Positions 18,447-27,299 of a stretch of DNA of 64,000 bases are shown piece after piece. Position 1 is the stretch's first letter, and each line of letters starts with the position of its first letter. Position numbers and translations under genes: made by a program. Source of the DNA: Micromonospora profundi. Lineage in GTDB: Bacteria; Actinomycetota; Actinomycetes; Mycobacteriales; Micromonosporaceae. The notes beneath the pieces were generated by a model. That model was not told where the DNA came from, made no database searches, and saw nothing but the letters and a program-made list of their open reading frames with translations. The DNA lies in NCBI RefSeq assembly GCF_011927785.1, contig NZ_JAATJK010000001.1, positions 4,497,001 through 4,561,000 on the forward strand, in the 5' to 3' direction.

Positions 18447-20024
18447 GGTCAGGGCTTCGCCTGCTGGGGCTGGGGTTTCTGCGTCTACTCGGTGGGCTCT
18501 CACCTTGTGGCCGACGCTTGTCAGGCAGCGGCCGGAGGGCAGGTCGAAGCGCCAGCCGTGCAACTGGCAGGTGAGCTGGTCGCCCTCGACGATGCCGAAC
18601 CGGGTCAGGTCGGCCTTCAGGTGCGGGCAGCGGCGTTGCACCACCCAGTCGCCCAATGTGATGTCCTCGGCGTCGGTGCTGCGCTCGTGCTCGTCGTACC
18701 AGCCCTCCGCGTACTGCAGCCGCTCCTCGGAGAGGCACTTGAAGAACGCGTACACGAACTCGTTGTACTGGCCGATCCGGGCCGCCGAGAACCGGCAGGA
18801 CAGGAACAGCGAGTTGACCCAGTCGACCTCGTCGATGAAGAGCAGGTGCTCGATGAGCGCCCGGTCGGTACGGAAGCGGTAGCGGACCTTCTCGTCGGCG
18901 TACGGCCGGACCTCCTGGCCCGGGAAGTCCACCACGATCGACTCGACGCTCTCCCCGTCGTAGCCGACCAGGTCGAAGCGCACCGGACCACCCACACCCT
19001 TGGCCAGGTAGATCGACTCTTCGAGCAGCGGCTCGATCCGGCTCTTCATCTGGCCGAGCACATCCACCTCGGGGTGCCGCCAGGACGCCTTCTCCGCCTC
19101 GATGATCGGCCGCTTGCGCTCCCGCATCTCCTCCAGGTGGGCGACCTTGTTCGCGAAGAACTCCTCGATCGGCACCGGGTGGGTGGTGGTCGCGCCGTCG
19201 GTGGTGACCTCCGCGACGCTGCCCGGCAGCAGCACGATCCCGTTGGTGCCGCCGACCTTCGCGTACTCCGAGAGGAAGACCGACTGGTCGGGGAAGATGT
19301 TGCCCTCGTCGCCGTGGATGTCGTTGAACTGCCACAGCGCGTCGTCGAGGAAGCACGGCGGCCCGGCGATCGGGAAGACGTGGTCGGCCTTCAGGTCGTC
19401 GATGTAGCGCCAGGTCCGGTCGAACTGCCGGTCCCGCTTCTGCTTGCCGAACGCGGTCTTCGCCGCCTGCGGCAACTCGTAGACCATCGGGTACCAGATC
19501 GCACCGGAGAACTGGAGCATGTGCGCGTGCACGTGCCCCAGCTCGGCGAACACGCTCAGGTCGGTGGGCCGGGCGTCGTTCTGGTTGAGCAGCCGCACCC
19601 CGTCGTACTCGACCCAGAGCGACGAGTCGCCGATCGGGCCGTCGGTGGGGCTCGTCAACGCCTGAATCATGATCTTCAGGCCGCCGGGCAGCTCCACCAC
19701 CTGCTCGTTCGGCGCCTTCAGGAACTTGGTGAAGCCCAGCGCCCGGAACTCGTCCTCCATCTCCGAGGTGGGGAACTCGGGGAGCAGGACAGTGGCGTCC
19801 TTGGAGATGAAGTCACGCAGGTGCTTCGCGTCGAAGTGATCCCGGTGCAGGTGGGAGACGTACAGGTAGTCGACCTGCCCCAGCGTCTCCCAGTCGAGCA
19901 GGGAGTTGTCCGGGAAGGGAAACCAGGAGGCGAAGTAGGCCGGATTGACCCATGGGTCGCACAGGATGCTGCCCGCGGCCGTGTCGATCCGCATGCTGGC
20001 ATGCCCAGTTCCGGTCACTCGCAC
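18444..20024 (-). CDS. Metallo-beta-lactamase fold fused to a C-terminal Rieske [2Fe-2S] domain
   Basis: About 526 residues from the GTG at 20024, which follows GAGGGGG at about nine bases. Residues 1-260 form an UlaG-like metallo-beta-lactamase domain: GTGHASMRI, ILCDPW and the metal motif SHLHRDHFD (His58, His60, Asp62, His63). A middle region of about 170 residues has no assigned domain. The last 65 residues are a Rieske centre, with C466-P-H468 and C486-Q-L-H489 as the CxH and CxxH ligands. The two folds occur together, in the opposite order, in CMP-sialic acid hydroxylases. A redox or oxygenase role fits, but the substrate is unknown. No sugar or sialic-acid genes are adjacent. Confidence 0.88.
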   Translation of the reverse strand: MRVTGTGHASMRIDTAAGSILCDPWVNPAYFASWFPFPDNSLLDWETLGQVDYLYVSHLHRDHFDAKHLRDFISKDATVLLPEFPTSEMEDEFRALGFTKFLKAPNEQVVELPGGLKIMIQALTSPTDGPIGDSSLWVEYDGVRLLNQNDARPTDLSVFAELGHVHAHMLQFSGAIWYPMVYELPQAAKTAFGKQKRDRQFDRTWRYIDDLKADHVFPIAGPPCFLDDALWQFNDIHGDEGNIFPDQSVFLSEYAKVGGTNGIVLLPGSVAEVTTDGATTTHPVPIEEFFANKVAHLEEMRERKRPIIEAEKASWRHPEVDVLGQMKSRIEPLLEESIYLAKGVGGPVRFDLVGYDGESVESIVVDFPGQEVRPYADEKVRYRFRTDRALIEHLLFIDEVDWVNSLFLSCRFSAARIGQYNEFVYAFFKCLSEERLQYAEGWYDEHERSTDAEDITLGDWVVQRRCPHLKADLTRFGIVEGDQLTCQLHGWRFDLPSGRCLTSVGHKVRAHRVDAETPAPAGEALT

Positions 20025-20222
20025 CGCACAGTCCCCCTCAAACAGACAATCAGGTGTACGACAAACGCTACCGGAGCGAGTCTGGCCTCCGCCCCGCGAC
20101 GCCCGTAGTGCCATGAGGCCCGACTGGGCCGGGCCTGACGACCAGGAAACCCCCACCGCGTCGCCCCGGGCAGGAGGCGTGCCAGACTAACCAAAGATCC
20201 GATCGCGAGGGAAGGACCGACA

Positions 20223-20444
20223 GTGGCAGGAAGCGAGCCGGTAACGTCGCCAGACCAGCACAAGCCCGGGCACCGGAAGTCCGGGCGAATCGGCGCGGTG
20301 GTGACCGCGCTGGCGCTGCTGGCGATGATCTGCGGCAACCACGAGGGCAGGGTCGAAGACATCTGGCTGGTCGGCCTGGCCGCGCTGCTGCTGATCATCG
20401 TGATCGGCGACGCCGTGCTGCGGCGCAACGGCCTGCGCTCCTGA
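20223..20444 (+). CDS. Small two-helix membrane protein, DUF2631-like
   Basis: A 73-residue protein from a GTG preceded by GAGGGAAGGA. After a polar 22-residue start it has helix 1 (GAVVTALALLAMICG), the short polar turn NHEGRVEDIW and helix 2 (LVGLAALLLIIVIGDAVL), ending in RRNGLRS. The NHEGRVEDIW/RRNGLR pattern resembles the DUF2631 proteins found near rlmN and cdsA in actinobacteria. Role unknown. It converges on the DivIVA gene and shares a terminator with it. Confidence 0.65.
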   Translation: MAGSEPVTSPDQHKPGHRKSGRIGAVVTALALLAMICGNHEGRVEDIWLVGLAALLLIIVIGDAVLRRNGLRS

Positions 20445-20479
20445 CCCGACCCGCCGCCGGACGACCGGCTGACGACGCC

Positions 20480-20512
20480 GAGGGCCCGCCCCCACCCGGG
20501 GGACGGGCCCTC
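20480..20512. terminator. Bidirectional terminator between the small membrane protein gene and the DivIVA gene
   Basis: GAGGGCCCG-CCCCC (20480-20493) pairs with GGGGG-A-CGGGCCCTC (20498-20512), leaving a four-base loop and one bulged A. It sits midway between the two convergent stop codons. Confidence 0.85.
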
Positions 20513-20532
20513 GTCCGTACGTGTCGTCGGCG

Positions 20533-21711
20533 TCAGCGGCCGAAGAGGATGTCCTGGACGTCCTTGAGCGCGGCGTCGACCTCGGCCTCGAAGTAGCCGC
20601 CGGGCACCAGGCCGAACCGGAGCGTGTCCAGATCCTTCGGGTTCACCGGCATCGGGTTGCGGCCCTGCATTCCGCCGAGCAGGGTCTCGAAGAACCGGTC
20701 CACCTGATCCGGGTCGTACCCGCTGCCGAACCGGCGCACCTGGAAGCTGCGGCGGATCTGGTCGACCCGGTACAGGTCGCTGCCGGGCGGGCCGGCCATC
20801 GGCGGGCCACCCATCGGCGGACCGGCGACGGCGGGCGGGCCGGCCATCGGCGGGCCGCCGATGCCCTGCTGCGGCATCGGGGGCGGGCCAGCCGGGCCAC
20901 GACGCATGTCGCGCAGGTCCCGCTCGGGCATCCGGATCTCAGCGGTCATGTCGGCGCGGCCGCGCCGACCTGCCTCGAAGCCGTCGAAGCGGGGCTCCTC
21001 CGGCGGGTAGCCGCCCGGGCCACGCGGGTCGTCCGGAGGGCCGTAGCCGCCTGGCATCCGCTGGTCGTCCGGAGGGCCGTAGCCACCGGGCGTCCGCTGG
21101 TCATCGGGAGGGCCGTAACCGCCCGGCATCCGCTGATCGTCGGGGCCGTAGCCACCAGGGCCGGCGGGCAGGCCACGAGGCGGGACGCCGTGCCCACCCA
21201 TCGGGCCACCCGGGCCCATCTGACCGGGGCCACCCGGGCCGCGCGGTGCGTCGTACCCGCCTCGGGGGTTGTCGTAACCGCCGGCGAACGCGCCTGTGGG
21301 CTCGTCGTAGCGGCCGTAGCGATCGGCGGGCGGCCCGGCCTGCACCGGCGGCATCGGTCGGGGAGGCAGGGGCTGCATGCCGCGGTCGTCGCGCATCGGC
21401 GGACCCATCCGGTCCGGTGGGCCCATCCGGTCGGGCATCCGGGGGTCGGCACCGCGCCCGGCGCTGCTGCGCTCCTCCAGCTCGGCCAACTGCCGCTCGA
21501 CCCGGTCCAGGTGCAGGTCGACCTGCCACTCGTCGTAGCCGTTGAACCGGACCCGGAAGACGACGTCGTGGACCTCCTGGGAGGCCACCGGCGCGCCGAC
21601 CTGACGGCCGTCGAGCGTCGCCTCGACCCGGTCGAGGAAGGCGTCAACCTCGTCGACCTTGTATCCCCGGCGGAGCGCCTTGCGCCGGAAACGCTGACCC
21701 TGACTCGCCAC
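20533..21711 (-). CDS. DivIVA-domain protein with two DivIVA-like modules and a Gly/Pro-rich middle
   Basis: A 392-residue protein. The GTG start at 21711 follows AGGAGA at five bases; the longer open frame to 21828 overlaps rlmN and is rejected. Residues 1-85 hold a DivIVA-type module (FRRKALRRGYKVDEVDAFL) and a coiled coil (LHLDRVERQLAELEE). The middle 220 residues are Pro/Gly/Met-rich, including about four repeats of a 12-residue unit (DDQRMPGGYGPP, coded at roughly 21013-21160). The C-terminal 80 residues contain a second module (VRRFGSGYDPDQVDRFF). DivIVA proteins mark curved membrane and polar growth. This accessory paralogue probably acts in cell-envelope or pole organisation. Confidence 0.85.
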   Translation of the reverse strand: MASQGQRFRRKALRRGYKVDEVDAFLDRVEATLDGRQVGAPVASQEVHDVVFRVRFNGYDEWQVDLHLDRVERQLAELEERSSAGRGADPRMPDRMGPPDRMGPPMRDDRGMQPLPPRPMPPVQAGPPADRYGRYDEPTGAFAGGYDNPRGGYDAPRGPGGPGQMGPGGPMGGHGVPPRGLPAGPGGYGPDDQRMPGGYGPPDDQRTPGGYGPPDDQRMPGGYGPPDDPRGPGGYPPEEPRFDGFEAGRRGRADMTAEIRMPERDLRDMRRGPAGPPPMPQQGIGGPPMAGPPAVAGPPMGGPPMAGPPGSDLYRVDQIRRSFQVRRFGSGYDPDQVDRFFETLLGGMQGRNPMPVNPKDLDTLRFGLVPGGYFEAEVDAALKDVQDILFGR

Positions 21712-21742
21712 TATGTCTCCTGGTCTCGTTCGCCACGCCCGG

Positions 21743-22900
21743 TCACGCCGGTGCCTCTCCGGCGCGGTCGGTGAAGGTGTCGGTGTCCTCGGCGGCGGCG
21801 AGTTGGCCACACGCGCCGTCGATCTCACGACCCCGGGTGTCCCGCACGGTGGTGGACACCCCGGCGTCGCGCAACCGGCGGACGAACTCCCGCTCGACCG
21901 GCTTCGAGCTCGCGTCCCAGCGGCTGCCCGGCGTCGGATTGAGCGGAATCAGGTTCACGTGCGCCAACTTGCCGGCCAGCAGCCGCCCGAGCAGGTCAGC
22001 TCGCCACGGCTGGTCGTTCACGTCCTTGATCATTGCGTACTCGATCGACACGCGGCGGCCCGTCCGGGCGGCGTAGTCCCACGCTGCGTCCAGCACCTCG
22101 GCTACCTTCCAGCGCTGGTTTACCGGCACGAGTTCGTCGCGCAGATCATCATCGGGCGCGTGCAACGACAACGCAAGGGTCACGGAGAGGTCTTCGCTGG
22201 CCAGTCGGCGGATGGCCGGAACCAGGCCGACCGTGGAAACGGTGATGTGCCGCTGGGACAGGCCCAGCCCTTCGGGAGCGGGGCTGACCAGGCGACGGAT
22301 GGCCGCGATCACCCGGTTGTAGTTGGCCAGGGGCTCGCCCATGCCCATGAAGACGACATGCGAGAGCCGCGACGGTGAGCCGACGACAGCGCCGGAGGCC
22401 GCCACGCCCGCCAGGTAGACGGCCTGGTCGACGATCTCGGCAGTGGACAGGTTGCGGGTGAGCCCCGCCTGCCCGGTGGCGCAGAACGGGCAGGCCATGC
22501 CGCAACCCGCCTGGCTGGAGATGCAGACCGTCACCCGGTCCGGGTAGCCCATCAGCACGCTCTCCACCAACGCGCCGTCGTGCAGTCGCCAGAGCGCCTT
22601 GCGGGTCGCGCCGTCGTCACAGGCCAGCTCGCGGACCGGGTTGAGCAGCGTGGGGAGCAGTTGGCCGGCGAGCCGTTCCCGGGTGGCGGCCGGCAGGTCG
22701 GTCATCTCCTGCGGGTCGCGGACCAGTCGCCCGAAGTAGTGATTGGAGACCTGCCGGGCGCGGAACGCGGGTTCACCCAGCTCCGTGACCAGCGCCTGGC
22801 GGCCGGCCAGGTCCAGGTCAGCGAGGTGCTGGGGCGGCATGGAGGCCCGGCGTGCGGCGGAGGCATCCGAGAGGGCGGGGATCAGCGGCAGGCTTGTCAT
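21743..22900 (-). CDS. rlmN: 23S rRNA (adenine2503-C2)/tRNA methyltransferase, radical SAM
   Basis: A 385-residue enzyme that methylates C2 of A2503 in 23S rRNA, and A37 in some tRNAs. The radical SAM cluster motif CxxxCxxC is C133-GMA-C137-PF-C140, followed by [14 protein letters not shown]-binding GMGEPLANY and [16 protein letters not shown] segments are present. The catalytic Cys is expected near the C-terminus, in the segment [16 protein letters not shown]. The N-terminal accessory helices ([11 protein letters not shown]) are typical. It is followed closely by the DivIVA gene on the same strand. Confidence 0.96.
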   Translation of the reverse strand: MTSLPLIPALSDASAARRASMPPQHLADLDLAGRQALVTELGEPAFRARQVSNHYFGRLVRDPQEMTDLPAATRERLAGQLLPTLLNPVRELACDDGATRKALWRLHDGALVESVLMGYPDRVTVCISSQAGCGMACPFCATGQAGLTRNLSTAEIVDQAVYLAGVAASGAVVGSPSRLSHVVFMGMGEPLANYNRVIAAIRRLVSPAPEGLGLSQRHITVSTVGLVPAIRRLASEDLSVTLALSLHAPDDDLRDELVPVNQRWKVAEVLDAAWDYAARTGRRVSIEYAMIKDVNDQPWRADLLGRLLAGKLAHVNLIPLNPTPGSRWDASSKPVEREFVRRLRDAGVSTTVRDTRGREIDGACGQLAAAEDTDTFTDRAGEAPA

Positions 22901-23004
22901 GGCTGGTCCAGTGTGTCACGCCTTCGGCCGTGCGCACCCGGCCGGAGGTCCCGAACCCGCCCCCGCGGACGCGTCGAGAAGGTCGGACCGCCGAGATACA
23001 TGCC

Positions 23005-24363
23005 TCACCCCACCACCGGCACGAAGATCACCAGCAACAGGTACGCCGTCGGCAGCGCGAACAGGATCGAGTCCAGCCTGTCCATCAGGCCGCCGTGACC
23101 GGGCAGCAGGTTGCTCATGTCCTTGACGCCGAGATCCCGCTTGATCATCGACTCGGCGAGGTCACCGAGGACCGCCGCGACGGAGACAGCCACCCCGAAC
23201 AGGGCGCCCCACCAGGGCGCCACATCGAGCAGCACCCACAGCAGCACGGCGCTGCCCAGCGCTGCCGCGGCGACCGAGCCGGCGAACCCCTCCCAGGACT
23301 TCTTCGGGCTGATCGACGGCGCCATCGGACGGCGGCCGAACGAGACGCCGGCCGCGTACCCACCGGTGTCGGACAGGACCACCGCGACCAACGTGACAAG
23401 GATGCGCAGCGGCCCGTCGTCGGGGGCCGCCGCGAGCAGCGCCGCGAACCCGCCGAGGAACGGCACGTAGACCGCGATCAGGGTGGACGCTGTGAGATCC
23501 CGCTGGAAGCCCGCCGGACCGTCACCCAACCGCCAGATCATCGTGCCCAGCACGGTCACCAGCAGACCCAGGCTCAGCGCGTCCGGGCCGGCGAACCACG
23601 CCAGGCCGATGGTCAGCACGCCACCGGCGATCAGCGGCACCAGCGGCGGATGTGCCCCACTGCGCCGGACCGCCCGGGCCATCTCCCAGATGCCGACAGC
23701 GACAGCGGCGGCGACCACAACGAGGAAGGCCAGGGGGTAGAAGACCAGCGGCACCACGATCAGCGCGCCGAGGCTGAGCCCGACACCGATGGCCGCCGGC
23801 AGGTTCCGGCCGGCCCGCCCCGTACCCACCTGATGGGTGGCCGGTCGGTCGACGCTGGCCCGCCGCCGGCCCTTCTGCCGCCGACCGGCGGTCGGCGTCG
23901 GCTCGGTCACCGGGTCCGGCCCGAGGTCGGCCCCGATCGGCGCGAGCTGGACTGTGGGAAAGCCGGCGTCATCGTCGTGGCGAACCGGCCCGTCGCCGTT
24001 CTCGTGACGGACCGGCCCGTCGCCGTTCTCGTAACGGGCCGGCCGGTCGCCGTTCTCGTGACGGAGCGGGCCGTCGGCCGCCAACGGAAGGCCGTCGTAC
24101 CGGTCGGTCTCGTTCTGCTCGTCCTCGCGCCGGTCCCAGTCGTCGGGGCGGGCGGGCCGATCACGCTCGGCGTACGGATCTGCCGGGTGCGGCTGGACGT
24201 CCGGACGGGTACGCGGCTCGGCGTACACCTCGGGGCCTGCTGCCGGACGGCTGTTCCACTGGCCTGCCTCAAGTTCAGGCTCGGGCCAGGGCAGGGCAAC
24301 CCGGCGCTCCGGCCGGTCCCAGCCGGGAGGCTCACCTGTGTAGGGGTCGGGGCGGGACATCAC
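23005..24363 (-). CDS. cdsA: Phosphatidate cytidylyltransferase with a long disordered N-terminal extension
   Basis: The enzyme makes CDP-diacylglycerol from CTP and phosphatidic acid for phospholipid synthesis at the membrane. Residues 1-185 are charged and Pro-rich, probably a disordered cytoplasmic tail, with a short repeat (RHENGDGPV). Residues 190-452 are the membrane enzyme with about eight helices, including ISPKKSWEGFAGSV and the family signature SMIKRDLGVKDMSNLLPGHGG. The catalytic part is normal length; the extension makes the 452-residue total unusually long. It lies between frr and rlmN on the same strand. Confidence 0.93.
   Translation of the reverse strand: MMSRPDPYTGEPPGWDRPERRVALPWPEPELEAGQWNSRPAAGPEVYAEPRTRPDVQPHPADPYAERDRPARPDDWDRREDEQNETDRYDGLPLAADGPLRHENGDRPARYENGDGPVRHENGDGPVRHDDDAGFPTVQLAPIGADLGPDPVTEPTPTAGRRQKGRRRASVDRPATHQVGTGRAGRNLPAAIGVGLSLGALIVVPLVFYPLAFLVVVAAAVAVGIWEMARAVRRSGAHPPLVPLIAGGVLTIGLAWFAGPDALSLGLLVTVLGTMIWRLGDGPAGFQRDLTASTLIAVYVPFLGGFAALLAAAPDDGPLRILVTLVAVVLSDTGGYAAGVSFGRRPMAPSISPKKSWEGFAGSVAAAALGSAVLLWVLLDVAPWWGALFGVAVSVAAVLGDLAESMIKRDLGVKDMSNLLPGHGGLMDRLDSILFALPTAYLLLVIFVPVVG
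23977..24070. repeat. 27-bp tandem repeat in the cdsA N-terminal extension
   Basis: Units begin at 23977, 24004 and 24031, with a decayed fourth from 24058. Each ends CGTCGCCGTTCTC or a near variant. On the coding strand they give nine-residue repeats of the type (R/Y)ENGD(G/R)P(V/A)R. The array is in frame. Confidence 0.85.
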
Positions 24364-24764
24364 GCACCGCGATGCGGCACGAGAACCACCACATGACGCA
24401 AGACCACAAGCATCCCCTACAAGCGCGATGTTCCTCCGACTTGACCGCCCCGACGGTCGGTCGATTCCCGGTGTTCACCGCCTGGTGGCCGGGAATCCTG
24501 ACGAGCCTACTGCACACGTGGCCGGGGCGAGGCGGACGAGGGCCCCAGCCCGTTGCCCGCTCCCGACGAGCGCCGTGACGCCGACGTCGGCTCGGGTGCC
24601 TCGCTGTCGGTGACCGCGTCGACGTCGGCCCTCGATCCACCGATGCCTATCCGGCCGGCAGGTGAGGATGACCCCCACCAGCCGCCGGTACGGCACGAGG
24701 CCCGGCCCCGGATCGGGTCGGGCCTCACGTCGGCTGCGCACCCGGCGGCGGCCGGGGGTGGTCC
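24364..24764. other. Intergenic region between frr and cdsA
   Basis: There are 401 bases with no convincing gene; the short open frames on both strands lack domains and ribosome-binding sites. The part next to cdsA is relatively AT-rich (ATGACGCAAGACCACAAG near 24392) and may hold the cdsA promoter. The part next to frr holds a hairpin listed separately. Confidence 0.5.
24697..24726 (-). terminator. Possible frr terminator
   Basis: GAGGCCCG (24697-24704) pairs perfectly with CGGGCCTC (24719-24726) around a 14-base loop, and ACG/CGT can extend the pairing across one bulge. It starts about 40 bases past the frr stop. Confidence 0.5.
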
Positions 24765-25322
24765 TCAGACCTCCAGCAGCTCGGTCTCCTTGTGCTTGAC
24801 CAGGTCGTCGACGCTGGCCACGTAGCGCTGGGTCAGGTCGTCCAGCTCCTTCTCGGCGCGGCGACCGTCGTCCTCGCCGGCCTCGCCGTCCTTGACGATC
24901 CGGTCCAGCTCCTCCTTGCCACGGCGGCGGACGTTGCGGATGGCCACCTTGGCCTCCTCGCCCTTGTGCCGGGCCACCTTGATCATGTCGCGGCGGCGCT
25001 CCTCGGTCATCTGCGGGAGCAGGATGCGCAGCTGGTTGCCCTCGTTGTTCGGGTTGACCCCGAGGTCCGAGTCGCGGATCGCCTTCTCCATCGCGTTGAT
25101 CTGCGAGTTGTCGTACGGCTTGATGATCGCCATACGCGGCTCGGGGATCGCGACGGACGCCATCTGGGTCAGCGGCGTCGGCGTGCCGTAGTAGTCAATG
25201 ATGATCTTGGAGAACATGGCGGGGTTGGCGCGGCCGGTACGGATCGCGCCGAACTCCTCCTTGGCGTGCTCAACCGCACGCTCCATCTTCTCCTCGGCCT
25301 CGAGGAGGGTGTCGTCGATCAC
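24765..25322 (-). CDS. frr: Ribosome recycling factor
   Basis: A 185-residue cytosolic factor that splits post-termination ribosomes together with EF-G. Length and motifs are standard: [14 protein letters not shown] near the N-terminus, [13 protein letters not shown], the [14 protein letters not shown] segment, and [15 protein letters not shown] with the long C-terminal helices. It lies 85 bases downstream of pyrH on the same strand, the usual bacterial order. Confidence 0.97.
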   Translation of the reverse strand: MIDDTLLEAEEKMERAVEHAKEEFGAIRTGRANPAMFSKIIIDYYGTPTPLTQMASVAIPEPRMAIIKPYDNSQINAMEKAIRDSDLGVNPNNEGNQLRILLPQMTEERRRDMIKVARHKGEEAKVAIRNVRRRGKEELDRIVKDGEAGEDDGRRAEKELDDLTQRYVASVDDLVKHKETELLEV

Positions 25323-25407
25323 CGGTCTCCTCGCCTCCTTCTGTGCTCGTCGTGGGCTCTGCGGAAAGTCGTCAGGCCACCGTTGCCGGTGCCCGGGCTG
25401 GGCGGGG

Positions 25408-26175
25408 TCAGGCGGTGATCAGGGTGCCGATCTTCTCGCCACCCACCGCGCGGATGATTGTGTCGTCACCCTGCGCACCGAAGACCAGCATCGGCAGGCC
25501 GTTCTCCATGCAGAGGCTGAACGCCGCCGCGTCGGCCACCCGCAGGTTGCGTTGCAGCACCTCGGAGAAGGTGATCGAGTCGAACTTACTGGCGGTGGGG
25601 TCGACCCGCGGGTCGGCGGAGTAGACGCCGTCCACGCCGTTCTTGCTCATCAGCACCACGTCGGCCCGGATCTCCAGCGCCCGCTGGGCGGCCACCGTGT
25701 CGGTCGAGAAGTACGGCATGCCCGCGCCCGCGCCGAAGATGACCACACGGCCCTTCTCCAGGTGCCGGATCGCCCGCAGCGGGATGTACGGCTCGGCGAC
25801 CTGGGCCATCGTGATCGCGGTCTGCACCCGGGTCTCGATGCCCTCCTTCTCCAGGAAGTCCTGAAGGGCGAGGCAGTTCATCACGGTGCCGAGCATGCCC
25901 ATGTAGTCGGCGCGTGCCCTGTCCATCCCACGCTTCTGCAACTCCGCGCCACGGAAGAAGTTGCCGCCACCGACCACCACGGAGACCTGCACGCCGCGGC
26001 GGACCACTGTGGCGATCTGCCGGGCGATCGCCTGGACGACGTCCGGGTCGACGCCGATCGCGCCACCACCGAACACCTCACCGGACAGCTTCAGCACCAC
26101 CCGGCGCGCCCGGCCGGGCGGCGGCGCCGTCGGATCGTCCACCGCCAGCGTCCGGTCACTCACAACCTGCGTCAT
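25408..26175 (-). CDS. pyrH: UMP kinase
   Basis: This enzyme phosphorylates UMP to UDP in pyrimidine nucleotide synthesis and is a hexameric bacterial amino-acid-kinase-fold enzyme. Seen in the sequence: [29 protein letters not shown], the [15 protein letters not shown] segment and [18 protein letters not shown]. The 255-residue length includes a 25-residue N-terminal extension; a start closer to the kinase fold cannot be ruled out. It is separated from tsf by a strong hairpin, so it may have its own promoter. Confidence 0.97.
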   Translation of the reverse strand: MTQVVSDRTLAVDDPTAPPPGRARRVVLKLSGEVFGGGAIGVDPDVVQAIARQIATVVRRGVQVSVVVGGGNFFRGAELQKRGMDRARADYMGMLGTVMNCLALQDFLEKEGIETRVQTAITMAQVAEPYIPLRAIRHLEKGRVVIFGAGAGMPYFSTDTVAAQRALEIRADVVLMSKNGVDGVYSADPRVDPTASKFDSITFSEVLQRNLRVADAAAFSLCMENGLPMLVFGAQGDDTIIRAVGGEKIGTLITA

Positions 26176-26247
26176 CCGCCCCGCCTTCCCCCACGCGCAC
26201 GCCCCGTGCGTCGCGTTACCGCGAACCTGCCGCTGCCGACCCTATGT

Positions 26248-26295
26248 GACGAGGAGGCCGCGGTGGCTGTCACGTACACCGGCGGCCTCCTCGTC
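26248..26295 (-). terminator. Terminator between tsf and pyrH
   Basis: Perfect 14-bp arms GACGAGGAGGCCGC (26248-26261) and GCGGCCTCCTCGTC (26282-26295), with inner GGTG/CACC pairing. It lies 43 bases past the tsf stop and about 70 bases before the pyrH start. Confidence 0.8.
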
Positions 26296-26337
26296 GACGT
26301 CTCCTGCCCACGGGCGCCCACGGCACCCGGTGGCGGC

Positions 26338-27165
26338 TCAGGCCTGGCCGACCTCGAACCGCACGAACTGGGTGACCTCGATGCCGGCCTCGGCCAGCAT
26401 CTGCTTCACCGACTTCTTGTTGTCGGCAACCGACGCCTGCTCGATCAGGACGTAGTCCTTGAAGAACGAGTTGACCCGACCCTCGACGATCTTCGGCAGG
26501 GCAGCCTCGGGCTTGTTCTCCTCGCGGGCGGTCTGCTCGGCGATGCGCCGCTCGGCCTCGACGAGGTCGGCCGGAACCTCGTCCCGGGTGAGGTACTTCG
26601 GCCGCATCGCGGCGATCTGCATCGCGACGCCACGGGCGTCGGCGTCGCCAGCCTCGTCGGTCTTGCCGGTGTACGCCACCAGCACGCCGACGGCCGGCGG
26701 CAGGTCCTGGGCCTTGCGGTGCAGGTAGACAGCCGTGGTGCCCTCGACCCGGGCGAACCGGTTGAGAACCAGCTTCTCGCCGATCTTGGCGGACTGCTCC
26801 TGGATCAGGTCCGCGACGACCTTGCCGTCGAGCTCGGTGGCGAGCAGCTCCTCGGCGGTGTTCACGCCGGCGCGCTCGCCGTGCTCGACGAGCTGCTGGG
26901 CCAGCGCGATGAACGACTCGGTCTTGGCGACGAAGTCGGTCTCGCAGTTGAGCTCCAGAAGCGCCTTGCCGGAGTGGGCGACCAGGCCGTTGGCGGCCGT
27001 ACGGCCGGCCCGCTTGCCGACGTCCTTGGCGCCCTTGACGCGCAGGATCTCGATGGCCTTGTCGAAGTCGCCCTCGGCCTCGGTCAGCGCCTTCTTGCTG
27101 TCCATCATGCCGGCGCCGGTGAGGTCGCGGAGCTTCTTGACGTCCGCGGCGGTGATTTGGGACAT
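26338..27165 (-). CDS. tsf: Translation elongation factor Ts
   Basis: The GDP/GTP exchange factor for EF-Tu, 275 residues. The N-terminal UBA-like module is clear ([21 protein letters not shown]). So is the EF-Tu-contacting core ([17 protein letters not shown]) and the C-terminal dimerisation module with VRFEVGQA at the end. It follows rpsB after a hairpin-bearing gap of 134 bases, as in most bacteria. Confidence 0.97.
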   Translation of the reverse strand: MSQITAADVKKLRDLTGAGMMDSKKALTEAEGDFDKAIEILRVKGAKDVGKRAGRTAANGLVAHSGKALLELNCETDFVAKTESFIALAQQLVEHGERAGVNTAEELLATELDGKVVADLIQEQSAKIGEKLVLNRFARVEGTTAVYLHRKAQDLPPAVGVLVAYTGKTDEAGDADARGVAMQIAAMRPKYLTRDEVPADLVEAERRIAEQTAREENKPEAALPKIVEGRVNSFFKDYVLIEQASVADNKKSVKQMLAEAGIEVTQFVRFEVGQA

Positions 27166-27246
27166 GGCTCTCTCTTCGATGTTGAGACGGCGTGTGGATG
27201 GTCAGAGGTGCCGGTTACCCGGATCCGGGCGGTTCGTGCCCGGCGT

Positions 27247-27295
27247 ACCGTCGCTGCCCCGCGCCTGGAAAAACGGACGGCGGGGCAGCGACGGT
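27247..27295 (-). terminator. Large hairpin between rpsB and tsf
   Basis: Perfect 16-bp arms ACCGTCGCTGCCCCGC (27247-27262) and GCGGGGCAGCGACGGT (27280-27295) around a 17-base loop that reads CGTCCGTTTTTCC on the transcribed strand. It begins four bases after the rpsB stop. It could stop part of the transcripts, giving more S2 than EF-Ts, or protect the rpsB 3' end. Confidence 0.8.
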
Positions 27296-27299
27296 GCGA

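Noticed and set aside
23977..24070. Possible CRISPR array (regular 27-bp repeats)
   Set aside because: The units are contiguous with no spacers and lie in frame inside cdsA. The repeat arrays at 29161 and 29433 are rejected for the same reason.
22852..24396. Open frame of about 500 codons on the plus strand over cdsA and the rlmN start
   Set aside because: Its sequence is antisense to a clear cdsA and has no recognisable motif.
24428..24741. Small open frames in the frr-cdsA gap
   Set aside because: No ribosome-binding site, no domain, biased toward Arg/Pro; treated as noncoding.
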